Shown one piece after another: positions 9,279 to 19,716 of a stretch of 64,000 bases of DNA. The notes below the pieces were generated by a model. It had not been told where the DNA came from and searched no databases. It worked only from the letters and a program-made list of their open reading frames with translations. The stretch lies in NCBI RefSeq assembly GCF_023559245.1, contig NZ_CP097462.1, forward strand, positions 2,476,001 to 2,540,000, read 5' to 3'. This stretch comes from Sphingomonas sp. KRR8 (GTDB lineage: Bacteria; Pseudomonadota; Alphaproteobacteria; Sphingomonadales; Sphingomonadaceae). The position numbers and the translations under genes are program-made. Every line of letters starts with the position of its first letter. The first letter of the stretch is position 1.

Positions 9279-9434
9279 TCAGCTCGTCGCGCTGCCCGTC
9301 GAGCGGCAGCGATCGGAGCAGTAGCGCACCTGGTCCCAGTCGCGCGCCCACTTCTTGCGCCATGCGAACGGGCGTCCGCAGGCCGCGCAGGTCTTGGTGG
9401 GCAGGTCGCCCTTGCGGACCATCTTGCCAGTCAT
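9279..9434 (-). CDS. DUF2256 small zinc-finger-like protein
   Basis: A 51-residue protein that is easily missed because of its size. It carries [18 protein letters not shown] at residues 8-24, then [18 protein letters not shown], which is the DUF2256 pattern with four cysteines (C-x2-C and C-x3-C) likely to bind zinc. The function is unknown; the family is widespread in bacteria and often found as a small accessory gene. The ATG lies 3 bases after the purA stop on the same strand, so it is probably cotranscribed with purA. Confidence 0.85.
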   Translation of the reverse strand: MTGKMVRKGDLPTKTCAACGRPFAWRKKWARDWDQVRYCSDRCRSTGSATS

Positions 9435-9437
9435 CGG

Positions 9438-11818
<2,381 letters not shown>

Positions 11819-11834
11819 GTGCCCGCCGAGCGGG

Positions 11835-12335
11835 TCAGAGGATGGCGGAGACCGCCCAGGCGATCGCGCCCCAGCTCAGGCCGAGGAGCGCGACGAGCAC
11901 CAGGCCGCGAGTGCGCAGCGAATAACGCTCGTCTGCCGGCTGAAAGGAGTCGGCCTCGGCGGCAAGTGCCTGCAACTGCGCAACGTCCATTTGCCCGTCC
12001 GGCGCCTGCTTGCGGGCAAGAGCCGGGCTGCGTAGCAGGGCCGCACTGACGGCGGCGGCGGGGATGCTCAGCTCGAACGCGCAGCCATGGAAGTTGCCTC
12101 CGCTCCACACCACGGTCGCCGCCGTGGGCCCGCGTTCTGGCAGATCGACGAACAGCGTCTCTCCGGCGGCGAGCGACTGAGCGGTCTCTATCAGCAGGCC
12201 GGTTGGCGAGAGGTCGTGGATCAGTACCTCGACCCCGGAGTCCGTCAGCGTGGAGCCGAGCCGAAGCGCACGACGGGACGCATAGCGTCGATTGTCGCTC
12301 TCCAGGGGCAGGGCGGTCTGTACGGCGGTTGGCAT
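11835..12335 (-). CDS. PilZ-domain protein with C-terminal membrane anchor
   Basis: The 166-residue product has a PilZ domain at about residues 15-105: it opens with RRYASRRALRLGS (the R-x3-R c-di-GMP contact) and continues with HDLSPTGLLIETA, the D-x-S-x2-G part. It ends with one transmembrane helix (GLVLVALLGLSWGAIAWAVS). So it is a candidate membrane-tethered c-di-GMP receptor. The start at 12335 has a GAGGGGA site upstream; an in-frame ATG at 12398 is possible. It converges with the hydrolase gene at 10826-11818. Confidence 0.8.
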   Translation of the reverse strand: MPTAVQTALPLESDNRRYASRRALRLGSTLTDSGVEVLIHDLSPTGLLIETAQSLAAGETLFVDLPERGPTAATVVWSGGNFHGCAFELSIPAAAVSAALLRSPALARKQAPDGQMDVAQLQALAAEADSFQPADERYSLRTRGLVLVALLGLSWGAIAWAVSAIL

Positions 12336-12499
12336 GAAAGCTTTCGTCCCCTCTTTGCTGAGACCGTGGCGGCAAGGTGTTAACAGTTGGTCAAGCACGC
12401 TGCGGAAACGGGGTCTGCACCAACCGCTGCAGGGTATGGAGCAGGCCGAACTCCCGCCAGCGTGCTAGGACGGCGTCGTTCGAGTCTCCAGGAGCCGAC

Positions 12500-13357
12500 A
12501 TGACCCAGTCCGATCGCACGCCCGCCCTGTTCATCGGTCATGGAAGCCCGATGAACACGCTGGAGAGCAACGGTTTCACCCGCGCTTGGGCCGGGATGGG
12601 GCGCGAGCTGCCGCGCCCGAGGGCGGTGCTGGTGGTCTCGGCGCACTGGTTCATCGGTGCGACGGCAGTGACCGCGATGGCGCGTCCCCGGACGATCCAC
12701 GACTTCTATGGCTTCCCACCGGCCCTCAACGAATTCGACTATCCGGCGCCCGGCCTGCCGGAGTTGGCGGCGGAGGTGGCCGAGGAGGTCAAGCCGACGT
12801 GGGTCGGGCTGGATCACGACCAGTGGGGGCTGGACCATGGAACGTGGAGCGTGCTGGCGCACCTTTATCCGGAGGCGGACGTGCCGGTGGTTCAATTGTC
12901 GATCAACGCGCTGAAGCCGCTGGACTATCACCTGGAGCTTGGCGCGAAGCTGGCCGGATTGCGCGAGCGGGGCGTGATGATCCTGTCGAGCGGCAATGTG
13001 GTGCATAACCTGCGCGAGGTGCAGTGGCGCGATCCCACGCACGCGTTCGACTGGAACCAGCGGTTCGACGAGGCGACCGAGCAGCAATTGGTGGAGGATC
13101 CCGGAGCGGTGCTGCGGCTGCTCGACCATCCGGATTACGCGCGTGCGGTCCCGACCCCGGACCACTTCGTGCCGTTGCTCTACACGGCGGGGCTGGCGGC
13201 CGCAGGCGAAGGCGCGCGGGCAATGGTCCGCGGCTATGCGATGGGGTCGCTGTCCATGACCTGCTACGGGGTGGGCGTCGAGGAGGAATGCCCGGTCGAG
13301 GCGGAAGGGGCGGCCGGCATCCCGGCGGCAGTCCCGGCGGACCAGAGCAACATCTGA
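12500..13357 (+). CDS. DODA-type extradiol ring-opening dioxygenase (YgiD-like)
   Basis: The 285-residue protein matches the LigB-related 4,5-DOPA dioxygenase family: ALFIGHGSPMNT at the N-terminus (metal His), VLVVSAHWF, a DHDQWGLDHGTWSVLAHL segment and VPVVQLSINAL. The HGSP and SAHW histidines are the expected non-haem iron or zinc ligands. Family members split catechol rings in vitro, but the cellular substrate of the YgiD branch is unknown. The ATG is preceded by AGGAG. It converges with the FkbM methyltransferase gene. Confidence 0.9.
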   Translation: MTQSDRTPALFIGHGSPMNTLESNGFTRAWAGMGRELPRPRAVLVVSAHWFIGATAVTAMARPRTIHDFYGFPPALNEFDYPAPGLPELAAEVAEEVKPTWVGLDHDQWGLDHGTWSVLAHLYPEADVPVVQLSINALKPLDYHLELGAKLAGLRERGVMILSSGNVVHNLREVQWRDPTHAFDWNQRFDEATEQQLVEDPGAVLRLLDHPDYARAVPTPDHFVPLLYTAGLAAAGEGARAMVRGYAMGSLSMTCYGVGVEEECPVEAEGAAGIPAAVPADQSNI

Positions 13358-13367
13358 CGGCGGCCCG

Positions 13368-14192
13368 TCAGCTCCCGGACTGGCGGCGAGTGAGGATCAG
13401 GTTGGCGTAGGTTGTGTCGGCGATCTCATAGTCGCGGCATACCGCTTCCGAGCAGTTCACCTCTTCCAGCCGCTTGGTCTGTCCGCCGTAGGATGCTTCG
13501 ATGATGATGATCGCGGGCCGGTAGGGCGAATTGTCGATGAGGTCGTTGAGAACGTCCACGTCCAGCCCTTCGATGTCGAGGCTCAGCAGATCGAAGTCGG
13601 CGGGTACCTGGTGTTTCTCGAGCAGCGACACCAGTCGGAAGACGGGAACCTCAATCTCTCCCTTCAGTTCGCCCCACCCGGCCGCGGCCGAGCGCTTGAG
13701 GGACGACACATCGTCATTGGCGCCGATGTAGAAGGGCAGCGTGCCTTCCACCGGCCCGACGGCACAACTCTCCAGCGCGTAATCCAGACCCTGGAATTCG
13801 GCGTTGATCCCATCGATCAGCTGCGGATTGGCCTCGACCAGCAGCCCCCGCCAGCCGAAGTCGGAAAGCAGGTCGAAGGAGTTCGACCGCTCCCTGCCCC
13901 GCGCGCCGACGTCGACAATGAGCTGGTGACGGGAGCCCGACCTGACCAGGTGCCGCAGTAACAGCTTCAGCTCTCCGAACTGGGTGTGGTCGGAAAGGCC
14001 CGATGCGCTCAAACTCTTGCGCTCTGGCGACTGAAACAAATAGTCGGCGACGAACGCCGGCTCGTTGCTTGCTCGAGCCAGCATGTCGCTGAAGTAGGCA
14101 AGGCCAGACGCATCGGCATCCCTGCCAAGCGCAGCGCGATACAGGGCTGCAACGACCTCCTTGGCGGTAAAGGTTCGGCCGGTGATATCCAT
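13368..14192 (-). CDS. DUF4214-FkbM methyltransferase
   Basis: This 274-residue protein joins two modules. Residues 5-55 (ALYRAALGRDADASGLAYF) match DUF4214, a helical module often found in secreted or surface carbohydrate-linked proteins. From about residue 75 an FkbM-type SAM methyltransferase follows: LIVDVGARGRERS is the SAM-binding glycine loop, and FDLLSLDIEGLDVDVLNDL is the FkbM-specific SLDIEG motif. FkbM enzymes O-methylate sugars and other small molecules. The start at 14192 has GGAAGAG 7 bases upstream; an ATG at 14207 lacks such a site. Confidence 0.82.
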   Translation of the reverse strand: MDITGRTFTAKEVVAALYRAALGRDADASGLAYFSDMLARASNEPAFVADYLFQSPERKSLSASGLSDHTQFGELKLLLRHLVRSGSRHQLIVDVGARGRERSNSFDLLSDFGWRGLLVEANPQLIDGINAEFQGLDYALESCAVGPVEGTLPFYIGANDDVSSLKRSAAAGWGELKGEIEVPVFRLVSLLEKHQVPADFDLLSLDIEGLDVDVLNDLIDNSPYRPAIIIIEASYGGQTKRLEEVNCSEAVCRDYEIADTTYANLILTRRQSGS

Positions 14193-14270
14193 GGCGGTCT
14201 CTTCCATCGACGGCGCTTAGGTCGGCCGCGGAATCACTTCAACGACCAACTCTGCCCGTCCGAACGGCTC

Positions 14271-15854
14271 TCAAAACGTCAGCGGCACCACCTCGCGAAC
14301 GCCTTCCAGCGCGCACAGCTGCTGCACCACGGGCGCGGGTACCGGCTCGTCAACGGCGACCAGCGCCACCGCTTCACCGCCAGCGGCGCGGCGCCCCAGG
14401 TTGAAGGTCGCGATGTTGAGGCCCGCGCTGCCCAGCGTCGTGCCGAGCTTGCCGATGAAGCCGGGCGCGTCGTTGTTGACGATGTAGAGCATCGCACCGC
14501 TGAGCTCGGCCTCGACCGGAACGCCGAAGATGTCGACCAGGCGCGGCCCGCTGTTGCCGAACAGGGTGCCCGCGACGGTCCGCTCGCCGGCGTCGGTGCC
14601 GACCGTCACGCGAACGAGGGTATGATAGTCGCCCTCGCGCTCGTGCCTGACCTCGCGCACGTCGAGCCCGCGTTCCTTCGCGAGGAACGGCGCGTTCACC
14701 ATGTTCACCGTCTGGCTGTAGGTACCCATCAGGCCGGCGAGCACGGCGCCGGTGATCGGCTTCTGGTTCAGTTCGGCGGCCGCGCCCTCCACTTCAATGG
14801 CGACGCTCCGGACCGTGTCCCCAAGCACCTGGCCGACCAGCCGGCCCAGCTTCTCGGCCAGCGTCATGTATGGCTTCAGGCGCGGCGCTTCCTCGGCGCT
14901 GAGCGAGGGCATGTTGATGGCGTTGGTGACGCCGCCCGCGATCAGGAAGTCGCTCATCTGCTCGGCCACCTGGATGGCGACGTTGACCTGCGCTTCGCTG
15001 GTCGAGGCGCCGAGGTGCGGCGTCGAGATGAAGCCGGGCGTGCCGAACAGGGGCGAAGCGGTGGCGGGCTCCGTCTCGAACACGTCGAGCGCCGCGCCGG
15101 CGACCTGGCCGCTGTCGAGCGCGTCCTTGAGCGCGGCTTCGTCGATCAGGCCGCCGCGCGCGCAGTTGATGATTCGGACGCCGTGCTTGGTCTTGGCCAG
15201 TGCCTCGCGGCTGAGAATGTTGCGGGTCTGGTCGGTCAGCGGCGTGTGAAGGGTGATGAAGTCGGCGCGGCGGAGCAGGTCGTCGAGTTCGACCTTCTCG
15301 ACCCCCATTTCGAGCGCACGCTCGGGGGTGAGGAAGGGATCGAAGGCGATGACCTTCATCTTAAGGCCGAGCGCCCGGCTGGCGACGATGGAGCCGATGT
15401 TGCCGGCGCCGATCAGGCCGAGGGTCTTGGCCGTCAGCTCCACGCCCATGAAGCGGTTCTTTTCCCACTTGCCGGCCTGGGTGGAGGCGTCGGCCTCGGG
15501 CAGCTGGCGGGCGAGAGCGAACATCAGGGCGATGGCATGCTCGGCGGTGGTGATGGAATTGCCGAAGGGGGTGTTCATCACGACCACGCCGCGCGCGGTG
15601 GCAGCGGGGATATCGACATTGTCGACCCCGATTCCAGCCCGGCCGACCACCTTGAGCCTGGTTGCGGCCGCCAGGATCTTGGGCGTGACCTTGGTCGAGC
15701 TGCGGATGGCGAGCCCGTCATAGTCGCCGATGATGGCGGCGAGTTCGTCAGGCGTCTTGCCGGTGATTTCATCCACCTGGATCCCGCGCTCGCGGAAGAT
15801 GGCGGCGGCCTTCGGGTCCATCTTGTCGGAGATGAGAACTTTGGGTTGGGTCAT
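14271..15854 (-). CDS. serA: D-3-phosphoglycerate dehydrogenase
   Basis: SerA makes 3-phosphohydroxypyruvate from 3-phosphoglycerate, the first step of serine synthesis. The 527-residue length marks the long form: an N-terminal catalytic/NAD part with LGLIGAGNIGSIVASRALGL, the catalytic RGGLIDEAAL (Arg) and HTPLTDQT stretches, HLGAST (catalytic His), then an intervening ASB-type domain and a C-terminal ACT domain (MLYIVNNDAPGFIGKLGTTL) that can bind serine for feedback control. It follows serC in one minus-strand operon, with a 94-bp spacer that contains an inverted repeat. Confidence 0.96.
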   Translation of the reverse strand: MTQPKVLISDKMDPKAAAIFRERGIQVDEITGKTPDELAAIIGDYDGLAIRSSTKVTPKILAAATRLKVVGRAGIGVDNVDIPAATARGVVVMNTPFGNSITTAEHAIALMFALARQLPEADASTQAGKWEKNRFMGVELTAKTLGLIGAGNIGSIVASRALGLKMKVIAFDPFLTPERALEMGVEKVELDDLLRRADFITLHTPLTDQTRNILSREALAKTKHGVRIINCARGGLIDEAALKDALDSGQVAGAALDVFETEPATASPLFGTPGFISTPHLGASTSEAQVNVAIQVAEQMSDFLIAGGVTNAINMPSLSAEEAPRLKPYMTLAEKLGRLVGQVLGDTVRSVAIEVEGAAAELNQKPITGAVLAGLMGTYSQTVNMVNAPFLAKERGLDVREVRHEREGDYHTLVRVTVGTDAGERTVAGTLFGNSGPRLVDIFGVPVEAELSGAMLYIVNNDAPGFIGKLGTTLGSAGLNIATFNLGRRAAGGEAVALVAVDEPVPAPVVQQLCALEGVREVVPLTF

Positions 15855-15881
15855 GGAGCTTGGTCCTGGGGCTGTGCTCGC

Positions 15882-15934
15882 GCGAAGGCGGGAGCCTAGG
15901 GGTTCTTAAGAAGGATGGGGCACCCGCCTTCGCG
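15882..15934. repeat. 12-bp inverted repeat in serC-serA spacer
   Basis: CGCGAAGGCGGG at 15882-15893 is repeated as its exact complement at 15923-15934, with a 29-base loop. The arms are embedded in a slightly longer related sequence (CTC..GCGAAGGCGGG-GCC on each side). This looks like a REP-type palindromic element in the operon spacer and could stabilise or attenuate the serC-serA mRNA. Confidence 0.75.
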
Positions 15935-15948
15935 GGAGCGCACGCGGA

Positions 15949-17073
15949 TCAGGCGGAGGTTTGCGCCCAGGCCCAGTCGAGCCAGGGGCCGAGCGCCTCG
16001 ATATCCGCGGCGTCGACCGTGGCGCCGCACCAGATACGCAGGCCAGGCGGGGCGTCGCGGTACCCGGCGATGTCGAAGGCCGCGCCCTCCTTCTCGAGCA
16101 ACGCGGTCATCGCCTTGATCCGGGCCTCGTCGGCGTTGTCCAGGGTCAGGCAGACGCTGGTCGTCGACCGGCAGGCCGGGTCGGCGGCCAGGTGGTGGAG
16201 CCAGTCGCGCTGTTCGACGATACGGTCGAGCGCGGCGGCGTTGGCCTGGGTGCGCGCGATCATTCCAGCGAGACCACCGATGCCCCTGGCCCATTCGAGG
16301 CTGAAGATCGCGTCTTCCACGGCCAGCATGGAGGGCGTGTTGATGGTCTCGCCCTTGAAGATGCCTTCGCTGAGCTTGCCCTTGGAGACGAGACGGAACA
16401 GCTTGGGCAGGGGCCAAGCGGGAGTGTAGCTCTCCAGCCGCTCGACCGCTCGGGGCCCCAGGATCAGAACCCCGTGCGCGCCTTCGCCGCCGAGCACCTT
16501 CTGCCAGCTGAAGGTGGCGACATCGACCTTTTCCCAGGGAATGTCGTAGGCGAAGACCGCGCTGGTCGCGTCGGCGAAGCTCAGGCCCTCGCGATCGGCC
16601 GCGATCCAGTCGCCATCGGGCACTCGGACGCCGCTGGTGGTCCCGTTCCAGGTGAACAGGACGTCATTGGACCAGTCGACCTGGGTGAGGTCGGGCAGTT
16701 GGCCATAGTTGGCACGGATGACGGTGGGATCGAGCTTCAGCTGCTTGACCGCGTCGGTGACCCAGCCCTCGCCGAAGCTTTCCCAGGCTAAAGTGGTGAC
16801 GCCGCGTGCCCCGAGCATGGTCCACATCGCCATCTCGAAGGCGCCGGTGTCGGAGCCGGGAACGATGCCGATGCGGTGAGTGTCGGGAAGCTGCAGAAGC
16901 TCACGCATCAGGTCGATGCAATAGCTAAGGCGCTGCTTGCCCAGCTTGCTGCGATGCGAGCGGCCGAGGCTGTGAACAGCGAGTTTGTCGGGATTCCAGC
17001 CCGGCGGCTTGGCGCAAGGACCGGAGGAGAAGAACGGACGCGCGGGACGCACGTCGGGCATTGGGGTCGTCAT
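15949..17073 (-). CDS. serC: Phosphoserine transaminase
   Basis: SerC is the PLP enzyme that converts 3-phosphohydroxypyruvate and glutamate to phosphoserine. The 374-residue protein starts [19 protein letters not shown], has [16 protein letters not shown] for the phosphate/PLP site, DATSAVFA and the PLP lysine in [14 protein letters not shown]. The sequence type is the one common in alphaproteobacteria (sometimes called Methanosarcina type). The start at 17073 is supported by an AAGGAGAG site; that site lies within the last hairpin of a structured leader. It heads the serC-serA operon. Confidence 0.95.
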   Translation of the reverse strand: MTTPMPDVRPARPFFSSGPCAKPPGWNPDKLAVHSLGRSHRSKLGKQRLSYCIDLMRELLQLPDTHRIGIVPGSDTGAFEMAMWTMLGARGVTTLAWESFGEGWVTDAVKQLKLDPTVIRANYGQLPDLTQVDWSNDVLFTWNGTTSGVRVPDGDWIAADREGLSFADATSAVFAYDIPWEKVDVATFSWQKVLGGEGAHGVLILGPRAVERLESYTPAWPLPKLFRLVSKGKLSEGIFKGETINTPSMLAVEDAIFSLEWARGIGGLAGMIARTQANAAALDRIVEQRDWLHHLAADPACRSTTSVCLTLDNADEARIKAMTALLEKEGAAFDIAGYRDAPPGLRIWCGATVDAADIEALGPWLDWAWAQTSA

Positions 17074-17155
17074 CACAAAACTCTCCTTGCAGAGAGCACG
17101 CGCCGCGTTGGGACGGCGTGGCCCGTCGGCGGCTGTAGCGAGCATTGCGACGGGC
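17074..17155 (-). promoter_or_regulatory. Structured 5' leader of serC (serC-motif candidate)
   Basis: Three hairpins follow one another in the mRNA just before serC. In transcript order they are: GCCCGTCG/CGACGGGC (17148-17155 with 17121-17128, 8 bp), CGCCG/CGGCG (17114-17118 with 17101-17105) and CTCTC/GAGAG (17092-17096 with 17081-17085). The last one holds the AAGGAG ribosome site in its loop and 3' arm and is followed by TTTTG, 7 bases before the ATG. This fits the serC leader motif reported in alphaproteobacteria. The rest of the spacer up to 17461 shows no gene and should hold two promoters. Confidence 0.6.
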
Positions 17156-17461
17156 GCAAGCCGGAAAAATCGAATCGGAGCTAAGCTGTGGAGAAGTCGG
17201 CGGATGAAACCGCCACCCGAAACAAAGATCAGCACCAATCATCGTTTCGTCGCTGAACCGTCGCAACTCGTCCCGTGGAGCGGCAACAAAGGTTGAATTG
17301 CTTAACCAACCTAGGTCTTTTCCCGATTGCAACATGGCCGGAGGGGCAATCCGGGCGTGCGGCGACGGGGCTGGGGAGCTCCCGAACCTTAGTATTGCAG
17401 CCACGGACTGCGCCAGATCGGGCGTGGTCCGAAACTGTCGAGACGTGGAGCGAACGAGCCG

Positions 17462-18532
17462 ATGGCGCATGCCCTGACGATGACGAACGGACTGCTGCGC
17501 AGCCGCGACCTGTTCGTCCATGATGGTGCCCGCCTCCGTCGTATTCGCCTTTCCGCTCCGTTCCAGTTGATCCTTCTTGCCCTTGCAGCATTGCTGGTGG
17601 GTTGGTCGGCGTTCGCCACCACCCGCCTGATGAGTGCCAAGCCGGCCGTGATCGCCGCCTCGCCGTCGGCGCCGTCGAGCACGATCGAAGCCCGCGCCCG
17701 GCTGATCGAGCAGCGGCAGGCCGTGATCGAGGCGTTGCTGGTCGGTCGCAATGTCGATCCGGCCTTGCTCGCCACCGTGACCAAGGCTGCGGGGCCGGCC
17801 GTGAAAGGTGAGCTTGCCAAGCTCGAGAGCCTGCAGGCCGAGCAGGCGGCACTCGTCGCCAAGGCGCTGGACGTCCGCTACCAGGTCACCGCCGGCGAGT
17901 TGAAGAAGCTTGGCCTCACGCCGGCGCGCGTGGGCGCCGAAGGCCGCGGTGGCCCGCTGGACTCCCTGCGGGGCGGGGCCGACCCGACGTTCAAGGCGCT
18001 GTTTACCAGCTGGAAGCGCCTCGACACCTTGCAGGACGGCGTGTTCGCGGTGCCGAGTGACAAGCCGGTCCGGACCGCCGCCTTTACCTCCAGCTATGGC
18101 GTCCGCTCCGACCCGTTCCAGGGCCGCGCGGCGATGCACGCTGGGATCGACCTGGCCGGGCCGATCGGGACGCCAATCTATGCCACCGCCGACGGAACGG
18201 TCGAGACGGCCGGCTGGAACAACGGCGGCTACGGCAACCTCATCAAGATCGACCACGGCCGCGGCATCGAGACCCGCTACGGCCACTTGAGCCAAGTGCT
18301 CGTGCACGACGGCCAGCGAGTGAAGCGCGGCGACCTCATCGCCCGCATGGGTTCGACCGGCCGCTCCACCGGCAGTCACCTTCACTATGAAGTCCGGATC
18401 GACGGCCGTGCGGTCAACCCGATCCCCTTCATGAAGTCGACCGACTACATCATGGCCCTGCGCAGCAGCGGCGGCGGCTCGTCGATGGACCAGGTCGCTC
18501 TGGGCGGACCGGCCAACAGCCGCGCCCGCTAA
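17462..18532 (+). CDS. Membrane-anchored M23 (LytM) peptidase
   Basis: The 356-residue protein has one transmembrane helix at about residues 34-56 (FQLILLALAALLVGWSAFA), a helical linker of about 130 residues with a likely coiled coil (EARARLIEQRQAVIEALL, KLESLQAEQAALVAKAL), and a C-terminal M23 domain. The zinc ligands are seen as MHAGIDLA (H-x3-D) and SHLHYEVRIDG (H-x-H). M23 peptidases cut peptidoglycan cross-links or, if degenerate, activate amidases; here the metal residues are intact. It probably acts at the periplasmic face in growth or division. It is divergent from serC. Confidence 0.92.
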   Translation: MAHALTMTNGLLRSRDLFVHDGARLRRIRLSAPFQLILLALAALLVGWSAFATTRLMSAKPAVIAASPSAPSSTIEARARLIEQRQAVIEALLVGRNVDPALLATVTKAAGPAVKGELAKLESLQAEQAALVAKALDVRYQVTAGELKKLGLTPARVGAEGRGGPLDSLRGGADPTFKALFTSWKRLDTLQDGVFAVPSDKPVRTAAFTSSYGVRSDPFQGRAAMHAGIDLAGPIGTPIYATADGTVETAGWNNGGYGNLIKIDHGRGIETRYGHLSQVLVHDGQRVKRGDLIARMGSTGRSTGSHLHYEVRIDGRAVNPIPFMKSTDYIMALRSSGGGSSMDQVALGGPANSRAR

Positions 18533-18569
18533 GCTTGTGAGCCCGGGCGAGGCTTCTTATCTCGCCACC

Positions 18570-18896
18570 GTGACCAGCCTGACCCTTACCCCTTCCGCCG
18601 CGAAGCGTGTCGCCTGGATTGCCGAGCGCCAAGCCAAGCCCGCGGTTCTGCGGCTCTCGGTCGATGGCGGCGGTTGTGCCGGTTTCTCCTATAAGTTCGG
18701 CTTGGCCGAGAGCGTCGAGGCCGACGATACCGTGGCCGAGACGGAGGGCGTCAAATTGGTGGTCGATAGTGTGAGCCTGGGTTTGCTCGATGGAAGCGAG
18801 GTCGATTTCGTTGAGGACCTTGGCGGATCGGCGTTCAAGGTACTCAACCCCAACGCGGCCAGCGGGTGCGGGTGCGGAAGCAGCTTCTCGGTCTAG
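18570..18896 (+). CDS. HesB/IscA family iron-sulfur carrier (ErpA-like)
   Basis: This 108-residue A-type carrier has the three conserved cysteines: one in VDGGGCAGFSY and two in the C-terminal SGCGCGSS. It hands Fe-S clusters to target apoproteins. The start is a GTG at 18570, which gives the usual N-terminus TSLTLTPSAAKRV; a GTG at 18537 is also in frame. No other isc or suf gene is nearby, so it may be the ErpA-like carrier rather than part of an assembly operon. Confidence 0.88.
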   Translation: MTSLTLTPSAAKRVAWIAERQAKPAVLRLSVDGGGCAGFSYKFGLAESVEADDTVAETEGVKLVVDSVSLGLLDGSEVDFVEDLGGSAFKVLNPNAASGCGCGSSFSV

Positions 18897-18942
18897 CTGC
18901 GCTGCGCTCGCAATGCTGAACAGGCTTGGCTAAGCCGGCCCC

Positions 18943-19716
18943 ATGAAGATCGCGACGTTCAACATCAACGGCATCCGCGCCCGGCTGCCGCGCCTGATCG
19001 AGTGGCTGCAGCGTGAGCAGCCGGACGTCGCCTGCCTGCAGGAGCTCAAATGCGCCGACGAAGCGCTGCCCGTGGGGGACATCGAGGCGGCCGGTTATGG
19101 CGCCGTCTGGCACGGGCAGAAGGGCTTCAACGGAGTCGCCATCCTGGCCCGGGGCGCGACTCCGGAATTGCGGCGGGTTGGCCTGCCGGGCGATCCCGAC
19201 GACAGCCACAGCCGCTATATCGAGGCGGACGTCGGCGGCGTGGTGATCGCGTCGCTTTACCTCCCCAACGGCAATCCGATCGGAACCGAGAAGTTCGACT
19301 ACAAGCTGCGTTGGATGGAGCGGCTGCGCGACCATGCGGCCGAGCTGCTGACCAGTGAGCGGTCGGTGGTGATGGCGGGAGATTATAACGTCGTGGCCGA
19401 GGACCGCGACGTCTGGTCGGCGGAGAGGATGGCGCATGACGCGCTGCTTCAGCCTGACACGCGGGTCGCGTGGCGCAAGCTGCTGTTCCAGGGCTGGACC
19501 GACGCTCTGCGCGCGCTTCACCCCCGCGAAGATAAGCTCTGGACCTTCTGGGACTATACGGCCGGCTGCTGGCAGCGCGACGCGGGCTTCCGGATCGACC
19601 ACCTGCTTCTGAGCCCGGCGGCGACCGATCGGCTGGTCGCTGCCGGCGTCGACAAGTGGGTGCGCGGGGAGGAGAAGGCCAGCGACCATGCGCCCACCTG
19701 GGTGGTGCTCGATTAG
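18943..19716 (+). CDS. xth: Exodeoxyribonuclease III
   Basis: The 257-residue protein is an AP endonuclease/3'-exonuclease of the ExoIII family, acting in base excision repair. Motifs in order: NINGIRAR, CLQELKCAD with the metal Glu, YLPNGNP, GDYNVVAEDRDVW, and AGFRIDHLLLSP, SDHAP with the catalytic Asp-His pair at the C-terminus. Its TAG directly abuts the stop of the convergent Tam41-like gene (19716/19717), leaving no terminator between them. Confidence 0.94.
   Translation: MKIATFNINGIRARLPRLIEWLQREQPDVACLQELKCADEALPVGDIEAAGYGAVWHGQKGFNGVAILARGATPELRRVGLPGDPDDSHSRYIEADVGGVVIASLYLPNGNPIGTEKFDYKLRWMERLRDHAAELLTSERSVVMAGDYNVVAEDRDVWSAERMAHDALLQPDTRVAWRKLLFQGWTDALRALHPREDKLWTFWDYTAGCWQRDAGFRIDHLLLSPAATDRLVAAGVDKWVRGEEKASDHAPTWVVLD

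Noticed and set aside
12394..12466. 9-bp inverted repeat AGCACGCTG/CAGCGTGCT between the PilZ and dioxygenase genes
   Set aside because: The arms are 55 bases apart with no T-run and no second copy that I can see; may be chance.
13986..15899. Open frame of 637 codons on the plus strand across serA
   Set aside because: Antisense shadow of serA and the FkbM gene; no recognised motif, and serA is clearly real.
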